From NCBI GenBank assembly GCA_003268905.1, contig QLTU01000022.1:1-64000 (forward strand): a stretch of 64,000 bases of DNA. Direction: 5' to 3'. The DNA comes from Acidovorax defluvii. Lineage in GTDB: Bacteria; Pseudomonadota; Gammaproteobacteria; Burkholderiales; Burkholderiaceae_C. Of this stretch, positions 27,979-37,673 are shown piece by piece. The position numbers and the translations under genes are program-made. Below the pieces are notes generated by a model, which saw nothing but the letters and a program-made list of their open reading frames with translations, did not search any database and had not been told where the DNA came from. Each line of letters begins with the position of its first letter. Within the stretch, counting starts at the first letter, position 1.

Positions 27979-29472
27979 ATGCAAGCCAAAACCATCAAAA
28001 ATCGCTTTCGCGTAATTGTTACCTCTATTTCCGCTGCATCCATTCTCGCGACACTCTCGCCCACTGCAGCAAACGCAGGCCTTAAAGAGGCGATGAATAG
28101 CATGTTTGTCGCCACAAGTACGTCGCCCCAGGCCATTGAAACACAGCGTTTGCGTGGCGTGTATGGCGGATCGATGAGCTTCAGATCGCCGGGTCGGAGT
28201 ATTAACATCATGCAATTCGCTCCGCCGCGTATTGATGCTGGCTGTGGTGGCGTTGATATTTTCTTCGGGTCTTTCAGCTTTATTAATGGGGCGCAGTTTG
28301 AACAACTACTTCGGTCCATTGCCGCCAATGCTGTTGGATTTGCTGTAAAAGCCGCTATAGGAGCAATGTGCAACCCATGCGGAGCCATTCTTGGCGAACT
28401 CGAAAAAGCCATCAGAGAACTTAACTCATTGGCAAAAAACACCTGCGCCATTGCAAATTCACTGGTTAACGGTGGAGATATTGGCGGCAAGTTGGCTGAG
28501 TCGGCTGGAAAAATCGGCGGTCATATAAAGAGCGCGTTGAGCATGACATCCGACTGGGTGGCGGGAGAAAATCAACGGCAGGCAGAAACGCCGCAGAAAA
28601 CCGCAGCTGCTGGGGGTGGCGCTGCTGCAGATAACAACCCTATTATCGGGAATCTGGTCTGGCGCGCCGCTAAAGAGACAATGTCCTCTGGTTCGAATAC
28701 GCTCAGTGCATTCTTGTCGCCTAATGAGGCCATTGAAATGGTTCAGGGCCTTTATGGGACGGTTATTTTGAAGCCCAAAGAAGAGGGGGAGAAGTGCACT
28801 GATGCGACCACCCCAGAACGTTGCGATACACCTCCAGTTTACATCCCCCCAACAATTACAACGTGGAACCAATTGCTCAAGCCAAAAGAATATGGCCCTG
28901 GCGGTGTTTCTATATTGAAGTGTCTGAATAGTGATTGCACACGAGTTCAGCCTGGAGTGCTCCCTCAATGGGGTGGAACACAAGACGCGATTAACCTAGC
29001 TCTTTTTGGAACCGTCAATATGGATAGGCGGTATGAATGGACTGCCAACTCGTTGATTGGATCATTCCATTTGAAGAGTCCAATTACAAACACATCACAG
29101 CTTCCTTTGGCTGCAAAAATCATCATTGAAGAGCTGGGGTTTCCAATTCTAAACATGCTAATTGAAGTTCAGGACGTGCCCGGTGCGCCAGAAACATTGG
29201 GGGTTCTGGTGGCAAAAGCATTGCCTAAATACATGGATCATAAGCTTGCGACCGAGTTGCAATCCATTGGTTCCAACGCTTTTTCGGCACAAACGAAAAC
29301 CACCATGCCGCCTGAGTATAGAAACGAACTTAATCTGAAGGCCGCAGAGTTAGCAACGATAGCGCCAGATCCGGCCGACATGGAAAAACTCGCCGATGCC
29401 GCCTACAAGTCAATCATTAGAAACCGCACGCTTGCAAACTCGCAATATCGTGGTGGCGGGTCTGGTAAGTAA
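27979..29472 (+). CDS. traH: TraH, pilus assembly protein
   Basis: This 497-aa protein is close to the usual TraH length (about 460). It has a signal peptide (ASILATLSPTAANAGLKEAMNSMF), the RSINIMQFAPPRIDAGCGGVDIFFGSFSFI block typical of TraH, and a conserved AMCNPCGAILGELEKAI. It acts in the periplasm with TraF, TraU and TraW. GC content begins to fall here compared with upstream tra genes. Confidence 0.93.
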   Translation: MQAKTIKNRFRVIVTSISAASILATLSPTAANAGLKEAMNSMFVATSTSPQAIETQRLRGVYGGSMSFRSPGRSINIMQFAPPRIDAGCGGVDIFFGSFSFINGAQFEQLLRSIAANAVGFAVKAAIGAMCNPCGAILGELEKAIRELNSLAKNTCAIANSLVNGGDIGGKLAESAGKIGGHIKSALSMTSDWVAGENQRQAETPQKTAAAGGGAAADNNPIIGNLVWRAAKETMSSGSNTLSAFLSPNEAIEMVQGLYGTVILKPKEEGEKCTDATTPERCDTPPVYIPPTITTWNQLLKPKEYGPGGVSILKCLNSDCTRVQPGVLPQWGGTQDAINLALFGTVNMDRRYEWTANSLIGSFHLKSPITNTSQLPLAAKIIIEELGFPILNMLIEVQDVPGAPETLGVLVAKALPKYMDHKLATELQSIGSNAFSAQTKTTMPPEYRNELNLKAAELATIAPDPADMEKLADAAYKSIIRNRTLANSQYRGGGSGK

Positions 29473-29487
29473 TATACGGAGACGTTC

Positions 29488-32400
29488 ATGGCCTTAACGA
29501 TTTTCACCGTATCTGACCCTGCCACGATTGGCAGTGCGCTGACGGCTATGGCCATGTTTTTTGGCCAAGATTCATGGGTTGGGGCAGCTGTAAAGACGGC
29601 CCTCCTGCTCTCGTTGCTATTGATATTGGCTCAAGGCGTAACTGCAAAAGCAGGTTTACGACTGGACGTAATGCTCATTCAGCTCCTTGTCGTGTGGGTT
29701 ATGTTTATGCCAAAAACCACCGTGACCATTGAGCAGTTCGATAACGCAGCACCGCCGAGAGTGGTTGATGATGTTCCGTACGGAATCGCACTTCCAGCTT
29801 CACTCGCGGGGTCATTCGCGTTATACATGACCAACAAGATAGAGGCAGTAATGGTGGCGGCAGACGGAAACTACCTTTCTGTCAGCGGGGATACACATCC
29901 ATTTACGCCTGCACGGGTTCTGATGAGTTTCACGGCCTGTCCAATGGATCCCATGAGTTGCATCGACCAGAATCTGGCCGAAACAATGCGTCTTGCGGCA
30001 AGGCATTGCAGCGGAGGGAAGCTCAGCGAGACGCGCTTTGCAAAGACAAAAAGCGTTCTTGAATCATTTGCGGACACAATGACCAAAGAAGGCCAGGTTA
30101 TTATTTATGATAAAAATAATCCATTAATACCTGGTGGGGGAGGAGGGAGACCGGCGTCATGTGGCGAGGTGGCTGCGTATTTGCGGTCTGAAGCTTCGAT
30201 ATTGGCTGGTGGAGGTGGGGGCGGCCAGGTATCTAATATTTTGACGACGATGGAAGATATTTCATCTAAGGCCGAGCTGAAACGATACAAATCTATAGCC
30301 CAGGCTGAGGCAGGGCAAAAGGTTGACTGGAACACATCACTTCAAAGCATCAACAAAGTAACCGACGCAAATTCCAAGATAGACACCCTTGCGCTGTCCA
30401 ATGTGCTTACTTTCTCAATTGCAGAGTCATTGAAATTCAATGCCCATGCGCCTATTGATCAAGCCATATCCATACGCCGGGATGTAGGGATGTTTGAATG
30501 GGCTAAAAGTGAAGTACAGCAGAGTATGCTCGTGAGCACAACCGCTCCGAAGTTCATGGATATTCTGTTCTTCATCTTTATCGCATCGACGCCCATTGTG
30601 ATGTTCGTTGTTGCCGCCAATCCCCAGTCTGGATTAAAAGTAGCGGGTTCGTACGTCCTCTTCGGTATGTGGACACAGAGTTGGATACCAATGATGGCGA
30701 TCATCACTTCCTGGTATCAAACAGAAATCCAGAATTACCCGGCACCTGTGGCGGGAGAGGGAATGACGGTTGAATACATTGCCTATTTAATGCGGCATGT
30801 AACAACCACTACGATTGCAGCGTCCAACATGATTCAAAGTGCCCCTTACATGATGTTTGCCATCATGTCGGGCAGCATGATGGCTATGTCGAGCTTGATT
30901 GGTAAGGCTGCTCCCTCTGGGGGTGGTGCTGGTGCAGATTTGTCTGGAGGTGTAAGTGGTGCGGGTGGGGGGGCAGCAGGCGGAGGGAGAGCCGGAGGGG
31001 GCGCGGCAGGTGGCGGGGGAAGTCCTGCTCACGCTCAGATGTCGGCTGTTCTTGGCGGACAAGCGGCCATGGCTAATGGTTTAGCGAGTAACTCAGTAGG
31101 TATGAATGGAGACGTGGCAGCCAATTTACCTGGTTTAGGTGAGATGGGCGTTGGCTCTAGCGTTGGATTTGACTCGACCGCTATGAATTCTAAGTCGTCA
31201 TCCCTAAAAGGGCAGCTTCAAAAGCAGTCTGCTAAAGCAATGTCCGATTTGTCAGCCCTTATGACTTCCGCAGGGAAGGTTATGTCTGGTGCGCAAATGG
31301 CCTCCCATATGAAACAAGCTGGATTTTCTGCGGATTACAATGCGACGTCTGGTGTCCTTACATCAGACTTGGGTAATATGCAGTTTAGTAGAGGGCAAAA
31401 TAATTCTACAAACACAGGATTTCAGATGGCAGCGGGCGCCAAAATGAAAATGGGTACCCCAGAGTTTACAAATTTTATGGCAGGGTTTTCGGCTGCGCTT
31501 GAGGCCAGTTCAACTGCATTAACGGGTGACAATACATCGCAAACGGCATCCTTGCAAAAAGGGAGAACACAAAGCACGGGTTCAAGTGGTGGCTCAACAA
31601 CGGGAGTTAGAACGACTGAGGGCGAATTGGGCGGGACTGGAACATCGGGGCAAAAAGGTGCTCAATGGAGTCAAATGGGCGCTCAGGCGAAGCAACTTGC
31701 TAAAACGGTTTCAGACATAGCCAGTCAGACGAAAGCTTTGGAGGACGCCGATAAATTGGTGTCTCAGGGAAGTTCAACGGGAGATGCAGGTTTTAAGGCA
31801 TCGATTAAAGGGTCCGATTTAGCGCAGAATTGGGGAAATATTTCCAAAAACCAAAATGGTGGTGTTGCTTCAGGAAGCCCAAAAGAAGCGGCAAGTCGGA
31901 TTGAAAGAGCAATGGGCGGAGCGCTTGTCGGTGATGATGCGCAAAAATTCCAGAAGTCAATGGCACAGCATCAGGCCCAAATGAATACCGACGGTTTAGG
32001 GCGTTCTCTGAGTCAAGATCAAATAGCTGCAGCAGCCGCTTTCAAGGCCCTACAAGGGATGTCGGCCTCAGGCGACACCGGTCAGCGAGTTGCAGCCATG
32101 AATGGGATTGCTGCACTGGCTAAAGCCTCTGGCATGGGCGACTTCGCTGAACAAATGAAAACGGTAGCCAAGGCAGCTGATCTTATGAACACGGTCGGCC
32201 AAAACGTAGCTGCAATGGAGAAACAAGTGACACCAGCGGTCAATGCAGCAGTCGCCAAGGTTGACGATGAGCTTTCAAAACCAAAAACCGATGCGCATGA
32301 AACAGCAGTCGGGGGCCGGATAGACTCAGGTAGGTCAGAAGCGGCAGCGCATTATGGCACTGCGAGAAACGACGCGGATGGAGTCAAAGCCCGTGGGGAA

Positions 32401-33138
32401 ATCGCTGCAGCTGAAGAAACAGCAAAGGTAAAGGCTATCATGGAAAATAACGATGATCCATCTCGATTGCAGCAACACGCCCGAGAGGCGGATGCTCAGC
32501 GTGCTGCATTGGCGGCCACAAGCGGCGAATTGACGACTTATCCAATGGATGGGAATGCAAACGGCTTTAATTCGACGTCACCAACAGGACCCAAGAAGCC
32601 AGACACCCCAGCTCAGCGTGAACTTGCAGGAGTGGATTCATTAATTGGGATACCAGCAAAACCATCTTCAGATGGTCCAACGCCAGGCTCGCCAACTGGG
32701 GCTCGCCCCTCCCCATTGTCATCCGTCCTCGACGGTGTTGCAAACGCTGGAACAACCACCGCAGGCGCCGTTGTTCAAACGATTGCCGGGGCCTCATCTG
32801 GTTCCTCCGGTACACCCACCACTTCGGGCGGTGGTGGATCCGCCCCCGCGCCATCCGCCCCCCCAGGTGCTGCAAACGCTGGAACAACCACCGCAGGCGC
32901 CATTGTTCAAACGATTGCCGGGGCCTCATCTGGTTCCTCCGGTACACCCTCCACTTCGGGTGGCGGTGAAACGCCTTCAATGGGCATCGTTGGTGCAAAT
33001 CTCCTGGGAAATAGTGGAGGAGGTGGATCCACCCCCGCACCATCCGGTCCTGTGGAATCGCCAAGTAAAAAACCGAATCAAAAAGGTGGTGCTAATGAAA
33101 ACGCAAATAACAAGAAACCAACCGCACCACGAAATTAA
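29488..33138 (+). CDS. traG: TraG, mating-pair stabilisation / entry exclusion protein
   Basis: This 1216-aa protein has hydrophobic N-terminal segments (about residues 35-80) and a second membrane cluster (about 355-460), as in F TraG. A Gly-rich linker follows near residues 475-515, then a long low-complexity C-terminal part. Residues about 1083-1160 contain a tandem duplication of a roughly 49-residue unit (ANAGTTTAGA.VQTIAGASSG). The C-terminal region of TraG usually interacts with exclusion partners. It is the last gene before a strong terminator. Confidence 0.92.
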   Translation: MALTIFTVSDPATIGSALTAMAMFFGQDSWVGAAVKTALLLSLLLILAQGVTAKAGLRLDVMLIQLLVVWVMFMPKTTVTIEQFDNAAPPRVVDDVPYGIALPASLAGSFALYMTNKIEAVMVAADGNYLSVSGDTHPFTPARVLMSFTACPMDPMSCIDQNLAETMRLAARHCSGGKLSETRFAKTKSVLESFADTMTKEGQVIIYDKNNPLIPGGGGGRPASCGEVAAYLRSEASILAGGGGGGQVSNILTTMEDISSKAELKRYKSIAQAEAGQKVDWNTSLQSINKVTDANSKIDTLALSNVLTFSIAESLKFNAHAPIDQAISIRRDVGMFEWAKSEVQQSMLVSTTAPKFMDILFFIFIASTPIVMFVVAANPQSGLKVAGSYVLFGMWTQSWIPMMAIITSWYQTEIQNYPAPVAGEGMTVEYIAYLMRHVTTTTIAASNMIQSAPYMMFAIMSGSMMAMSSLIGKAAPSGGGAGADLSGGVSGAGGGAAGGGRAGGGAAGGGGSPAHAQMSAVLGGQAAMANGLASNSVGMNGDVAANLPGLGEMGVGSSVGFDSTAMNSKSSSLKGQLQKQSAKAMSDLSALMTSAGKVMSGAQMASHMKQAGFSADYNATSGVLTSDLGNMQFSRGQNNSTNTGFQMAAGAKMKMGTPEFTNFMAGFSAALEASSTALTGDNTSQTASLQKGRTQSTGSSGGSTTGVRTTEGELGGTGTSGQKGAQWSQMGAQAKQLAKTVSDIASQTKALEDADKLVSQGSSTGDAGFKASIKGSDLAQNWGNISKNQNGGVASGSPKEAASRIERAMGGALVGDDAQKFQKSMAQHQAQMNTDGLGRSLSQDQIAAAAAFKALQGMSASGDTGQRVAAMNGIAALAKASGMGDFAEQMKTVAKAADLMNTVGQNVAAMEKQVTPAVNAAVAKVDDELSKPKTDAHETAVGGRIDSGRSEAAAHYGTARNDADGVKARGEIAAAEETAKVKAIMENNDDPSRLQQHAREADAQRAALAATSGELTTYPMDGNANGFNSTSPTGPKKPDTPAQRELAGVDSLIGIPAKPSSDGPTPGSPTGARPSPLSSVLDGVANAGTTTAGAVVQTIAGASSGSSGTPTTSGGGGSAPAPSAPPGAANAGTTTAGAIVQTIAGASSGSSGTPSTSGGGETPSMGIVGANLLGNSGGGGSTPAPSGPVESPSKKPNQKGGANENANNKKPTAPRN

Positions 33139-33156
33139 ATACTGCTAAACGAAAAA

Positions 33157-33181
33157 GGCGCCGCAAACGGCGCCTTTTTTT
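33157..33181 (+). terminator. Rho-independent terminator of the traFHG unit
   Basis: A perfect GGCGCCG/CGGCGCC hairpin with a CAAA loop is followed by seven T residues, 18 bp after the traG stop. The inverted repeat also has A residues upstream, so it may act for the convergent gene at 33208 too. Confidence 0.9.
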
Positions 33182-33207
33182 GTCTGCACGTCTTTTGATT
33201 CGGAAAT

Positions 33208-33540
33208 TTATTCACCAAAGGGATTGCCGAAGTCGTTGCCAAAACTGTTGTTGGAAATGCCAGAGCTGAAATCATTTGTTCCAAAAGTATTTCCACCAAC
33301 ATCGACCCCAAATGAATCGCCGGTAACCATGGGTAGACCGGTTGCTGGGTTCACAGAATCATGATTGCTGGCGCTAGAACCGAAGAGATTGCCAGCAACA
33401 TCAACGCCAGAGGACTCCCCTGAAACCATGGGAAGGCCACTGGCGGGATTATATGCAATTGAATTGTCTGTACCAAAGACGGACATTGTAGACCCTGGGG
33501 TATATGACCCAGAAAACAAGGATGTGATGAAAGAAAGCAT
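33208..33540 (-). CDS. Small repeat protein with duplicated NPA(S/T)GLPMV motif
   Basis: The 110-aa protein contains two copies of a roughly 26-residue unit: NPASGLPMVSGESSGVDVAG and NPATGLPMVTGDSFGVDVGG, each followed by NxFG. Similar short NPATGLPM proteins are familiar from Proteobacteria, but no function is known to me. A near-consensus promoter and a GGGAG ribosome-binding site directly precede it. It is convergent with the transfer operon. Confidence 0.75.
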   Translation of the reverse strand: MLSFITSLFSGSYTPGSTMSVFGTDNSIAYNPASGLPMVSGESSGVDVAGNLFGSSASNHDSVNPATGLPMVTGDSFGVDVGGNTFGTNDFSSGISNNSFGNDFGNPFGE

Positions 33541-33566
33541 AGTATCTCCCGTTATTCAATGACTCT

Positions 33567-33595
33567 ATTGTATTGGGTAATTGCAAGTGTGTCAA
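33567..33595 (-). promoter_or_regulatory. Sigma70-type promoter for the 33208 gene
   Basis: On the minus strand TTGACA (33595-33590) and TACAAT (33572-33567) are separated by 17 bp. This is close to the perfect consensus and sits about 20 bp upstream of the GGGAG site. It contrasts with the activator-type promoters of the transfer genes and suggests constitutive expression. Confidence 0.8.
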
Positions 33596-33721
33596 TTGCT
33601 AATTTCCAAATCGCATTTCTGATTGAGGATGCAATGACAAATAATTGCAATTCCGAACGCATCTCGGGTACAGATGTTCCAAGTCGCATTTTCTCTTGTC
33701 TAACCTTTGGTCGCTTTTCTT

Positions 33722-33781
33722 GAAACGTGCTCGTTTTGCGTTCTTTTCGGGGGTGGTTGCGTAGGGTTGACTCCCTACTAT
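33722..33781 (+). promoter_or_regulatory. Activator-type promoter P5
   Basis: The box 33722-33749 (GAAACG...TTCTTTTCG) is followed after exactly 26 nt by TACTAT at 33776-33781. The transcript would start near 33788, 27 nt before the ATG at 33815. A TTGACT at 33768-33773 lies too close to the -10 to be its -35. Confidence 0.72.
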
Positions 33782-33814
33782 CGGTGGGTCGTCATTCCGC
33801 CTCGCGTACCTGAT

Positions 33815-34696
33815 ATGAGCCGAAGTATCAACCACCAGATCATCCAAAAGCTACTTGCGATCTCAGCAGCATTCCTCCTGGGGGGGGCGGCGTCAACTGC
33901 CGCAAGCGGCTGCGAGCGAAACCTTAGTGCAAATCTGACAGATCAAGCCGACGCGTTTATGGCTGAAAACAGGTCGGCCCAGGCTTACGGCGTAATGCAC
34001 ACGGCATCCCAAAACGGCAGTGGCGGCGCGTACCGCTACCTTGCCAACATGTACGAGCAAGGGCGCGGGGTCGAAGGCAGCCCTTTCATGGCCCGTCACA
34101 TGAACTGGATGGGCTCCCAGTATCACGACCCTGAGTCCATGTACCAGGCCGCAAAGGACTTCTACGCCCGTGGCCACCGCAAAGACGGGGACCACCTGGC
34201 AACAAAAGCCAAGGACTGTGGGCACCCCGGCGCAATCATTCTCCTGATGGAGCGCAGCATTCTTGAGGGGCGAGATGCCGATGCCCGAATGTTCCTGGAG
34301 ATGGGGATCGATGCGGGAATCCCTGCAGCCAAGTTCGCACTCGCTGAGCAGTATGACAAGGGTGGGCTCGGCCTACCGAAAGACTACCAGCGCGCTTTCT
34401 ATTGGTACACGGAATCAGCAAAGCATGGTGAGGCGAGGGCAATGGCTGCAATCGCATATTACTTTTTCCGTGGCCAGCATGGAGTGCAAGACGAATTTGC
34501 TGCGGCGCATTGGTATCACCAGGCCGCCAAAGCAAGCCACGTCGAATCAATGACGGCTTATGGGTGGATGCTCATGAACGGTAAAGGGGCCCAGGCTAAC
34601 CCTGATGAGGCCTTTGGTTATCTTAAAAGGGCATCCAAAATGGGCGACAAACAAGCTGACGTTTTCCTTGCGCAACTTGTAAAAGCAAAACATTAA
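33815..34696 (+). CDS. Secreted Sel1-like repeat protein
   Basis: Starting at 33815 gives 293 aa with a signal peptide (IQKLLAISAAFLLGGAASTAAS). The longer ORF start lies upstream of the inferred transcription start. Several Sel1-type repeats are clear: ALAEQYDKGGLGLPKDYQRAF.WYTESA, AYYFFRGQHGVQDEFAAAHWY and GWMLMNGKGAQANPDEAFGY. It is driven by P5, so it is probably co-regulated with transfer. It may be a paralogue of the 26030 protein. Confidence 0.78.
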   Translation: MSRSINHQIIQKLLAISAAFLLGGAASTAASGCERNLSANLTDQADAFMAENRSAQAYGVMHTASQNGSGGAYRYLANMYEQGRGVEGSPFMARHMNWMGSQYHDPESMYQAAKDFYARGHRKDGDHLATKAKDCGHPGAIILLMERSILEGRDADARMFLEMGIDAGIPAAKFALAEQYDKGGLGLPKDYQRAFYWYTESAKHGEARAMAAIAYYFFRGQHGVQDEFAAAHWYHQAAKASHVESMTAYGWMLMNGKGAQANPDEAFGYLKRASKMGDKQADVFLAQLVKAKH

Positions 34697-34728
34697 TAAA
34701 GCTAACTATAGAAATTAAGGTGCGAATT

Positions 34729-37620
34729 ATGAATAAACGCTTGCTTAAAGCAATTAGTTTTATTGGTGTCTTGTTTTTTCTTGTTGGAAATGCAAAAGCT
34801 TTAACCGGCACAGCCTACTTCAAGAACGACACTCTTGCGGTTTGGTATGTTAGAGCGCAAGAGCAAGGACCTGTGTTTGGGGGTATGCCCACTCCACCGG
34901 TAGTTACCGTTAACCCTGGAGGCACAGGATCTAGCACGTGGACAACTCTTGCAGCGAATTCAATCGGGTGGTATGGCAATGGCGTGGGCACAGGCGCTGG
35001 CAATACATGCGTCAAATACAGCCCCGTTTCATTTGCGGCCGCCAAGGCGTCTCCTTGTTTTGAGGGTCCTCTATATGGAGGTCCCGGAGGCAGCTATACG
35101 ACAGGGGCAGGTAATTTGGGCCATACTAATGTGTATGTGGTTTTGGAGCCATATGTACCGCCACAGTGTCCAGCGCAATCCTTCAGCTGGGGCCCGAGCA
35201 GCTACTGCACAGGCAGCGCGCCCATTACCGCCGTTGGCAGCTCATTCGCACTCACCAACACAAAAGCTGGGGCCAGCGGCTCTGCCACGGCATCGTGCGT
35301 GAGCGGCGCCTGGCAAGTCAGTGGCCCCTCCTGCGTGGCCAGCATGGCAGCGCCTGCAGGCCTGGCGGCAACGGACGGCACCGTGTCCTATGGCATCAAC
35401 ACGGCCTGGAGCACGGTCACTGGCGCCAGCACCTACCGCCTGCAGTACCGGGTACAGGGCTCGGGCACCTGGACCGACCTCTATGCCGGTGCAGCCGCCG
35501 CCTACAACTGGGCGGGCCTGAGCGATGAGCGCGTCTTCGAGTTTCAGGTGCGCGCCGAGAACGCTGCGGGCGCTGGACCATGGAGCCCAATTGAAGCGGG
35601 CAACATCCGCAAGCTGATCGACCCCCAATTCGTTTCTCAGGCTGGCATCCCGGCCCGGATCGGTATTGGCCAGTCCTTCGCGTACACGCAGATCTGGAAG
35701 AACAACGGTGCCGAGACCTGGGTGGGCGGTGCCCACGGCACAGGGCCATTCAACCCCGCCGACACCAGCGTCTGGGCGACCGGGGTTGTTGCCTTCCCCG
35801 GTTCTACCGCAACCGGCGCGAGCGTGACGGCCAGCCTCACGGCGGTGGCGCCAGCCACTGCCGGAACTTACCCGCTGCAGCGCGTCATGCAAAAGAGCGG
35901 CACGGCGTATGGATCTGCCTCCACGGCTGCCAGCGTCATCGTGGTGGGCACGCCGTCCTGCACGGCCGCCACGCCCGATGCCACAACCACCTACAACGCC
36001 AACGGCACCATCACCGTGACCCTGCAGGGCGCGTCCTCGGTCGAGTCCGCATCGATCAAGGTGTGGGGCAACCTGAACGGCCAGGATGACGTGCGTGACT
36101 ATGCAATGACGCTGGGCGGCAACTGGACCGCCACCTTCCCAGTGGCCAATCACCTGAGCGACGGCGAGACGGGCATCAGCGTTGAGGCGACCGTGGCCAA
36201 TCCATTCTTCGCCCCCGTCATGTGCGCCACCTCCGGCGTGACGTTCCAGCAGCTGCCCGTGCCGCAGATCACGCTGATCCCCACGATGGGCTCCTACACA
36301 GACGGCGCAGCCGCTGGCTTTGTGGCCAGTCGTGCATCGGGTGAGTACGCCAAGGCAACCGTTGACCTGGGCAGCTATACCGGCCTGAAGGCCAAGGTCG
36401 AGCTGGTGCTGGACGATCAGACGTCAAAGGGGGTGAATCTCAACAACCTGTCCCCCGGCACGCAGGTTTCCCTGTCCGTGGTCAACAGCGTGTTTGCGGC
36501 CAGCGTTCCTGCGTGGACGCGGATGCCAGCCTTCGTGAAGGTCACCTATGCAGATCCTGCCGCAGCATCGCAAGGCAAGCAACTGCTCGTTCCCGTGTCC
36601 ATCACCGTGCCGCCCGTGGCGATGCAGGTCACTGCCAGCGGTGCCATGGGCTTGCCCGTGACGGTCAATGCGCGGGTGCACAACGCCAACGCCTTCGATG
36701 AGGCCACCTACGGCCAGTTCGTCGGCGGGCTGCGCCTGGCTTCGGATCAGTCCACCGTGCAATCCTTCATCGGCACGGACGGGCAGGGCCAGTGGGTCGC
36801 GCCGGGTCTGGACTATACCCAGCTCCACAGCAGCCAGCTCGTGGCCGTGGCACGCGTGGTGCCGCCAGCCGGTGTGAGCTTGCTCACGCCCATGGAATTC
36901 CTGAGCGCCCCCTTCATGCTGCCCGTGCAGGCCCCGGCCACGGTGGACGCCACCGATGGCACCCGCGAGGATGATGTGAAGGTCAACTGGACAGCAGTGG
37001 CCACCGGCAGCACCATCCGGTACCGCCTGTTCCGCGACGACGCAGAACTCACCCCCTCCGGTGGTGTGTCGGTGCTGGAGTTTGTGGACACCCCGCCCAT
37101 CCGTGGCACGGCCTACAACTACCGGGTCAAGACCATCATCGGCGTGTCCACCAGCGACAACGAAGGTGCTGACACCGGGTTCGTGCCAGCTTGCCGCGCG
37201 GTGCGCCTCATCGGGGCCAGCCTGAACGCGGACATGAGCGCCATCAACGGCCTGCTGGAGCGCTGGGATTGCCTGTCGGGCTTGGCGGCAACGAGCGCCA
37301 TCGACGCGCAGGCGCCCGAGGACATGCCCTACACGGGCAGCAAGACGTACCGCAGCTTCTCGGTGCCCGTACCGACCTCACTGGCTGACGGTGCGCATGT
37401 GCTGCACTTAGCTATGGAATCGGCCGGGGTGACTATCAACGCCAGCCGCACCTACGATGTGCCCTTCTCCCTGGATCGCGCCTCCATCAGCGTCAACAGC
37501 CTGACCATCCTCTATGACGGCTCGCCCGCCACGGACGGGCTCAATGCCAACTCCATCGGTCGCTTTGGTGTCCGCATGGAAGGCGGTGACGGCATCGGCT
37601 TTGCCGAAGAGATCAAGTAG
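34729..37620 (+). CDS. Large secreted protein with fibronectin type III domains
   Basis: The ATG at 34729 follows TAAGG and gives 963 aa with a signal peptide (LLKAISFIGVLFFLVGNAKA). FN3-like domains lie near residues 208-295 (TAWSTVTGASTYRLQYRV...FEFQVRAENAAG) and 740-820 (VKVNWTAVATGSTIRYRLF...YNYRVKTI). The first roughly 140 codons are AT-richer, whereas from about 35160 on the third positions are strongly G/C. This suggests a mosaic gene. Probably extracellular or adhesive; no catalytic motif seen. Confidence 0.72.
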   Translation: MNKRLLKAISFIGVLFFLVGNAKALTGTAYFKNDTLAVWYVRAQEQGPVFGGMPTPPVVTVNPGGTGSSTWTTLAANSIGWYGNGVGTGAGNTCVKYSPVSFAAAKASPCFEGPLYGGPGGSYTTGAGNLGHTNVYVVLEPYVPPQCPAQSFSWGPSSYCTGSAPITAVGSSFALTNTKAGASGSATASCVSGAWQVSGPSCVASMAAPAGLAATDGTVSYGINTAWSTVTGASTYRLQYRVQGSGTWTDLYAGAAAAYNWAGLSDERVFEFQVRAENAAGAGPWSPIEAGNIRKLIDPQFVSQAGIPARIGIGQSFAYTQIWKNNGAETWVGGAHGTGPFNPADTSVWATGVVAFPGSTATGASVTASLTAVAPATAGTYPLQRVMQKSGTAYGSASTAASVIVVGTPSCTAATPDATTTYNANGTITVTLQGASSVESASIKVWGNLNGQDDVRDYAMTLGGNWTATFPVANHLSDGETGISVEATVANPFFAPVMCATSGVTFQQLPVPQITLIPTMGSYTDGAAAGFVASRASGEYAKATVDLGSYTGLKAKVELVLDDQTSKGVNLNNLSPGTQVSLSVVNSVFAASVPAWTRMPAFVKVTYADPAAASQGKQLLVPVSITVPPVAMQVTASGAMGLPVTVNARVHNANAFDEATYGQFVGGLRLASDQSTVQSFIGTDGQGQWVAPGLDYTQLHSSQLVAVARVVPPAGVSLLTPMEFLSAPFMLPVQAPATVDATDGTREDDVKVNWTAVATGSTIRYRLFRDDAELTPSGGVSVLEFVDTPPIRGTAYNYRVKTIIGVSTSDNEGADTGFVPACRAVRLIGASLNADMSAINGLLERWDCLSGLAATSAIDAQAPEDMPYTGSKTYRSFSVPVPTSLADGAHVLHLAMESAGVTINASRTYDVPFSLDRASISVNSLTILYDGSPATDGLNANSIGRFGVRMEGGDGIGFAEEIK

Positions 37621-37673
37621 TAAAGCAGAACACCCAGGCCTACAAGGCCTGGTGCCTACAACGGAAAAGAATC

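Noticed and set aside
33768..33781. TTGACT plus TACTAT as an ordinary sigma70 promoter
   Set aside because: The hexamers are only two bases apart. The conserved upstream dyad with fixed spacing explains the -10 better.
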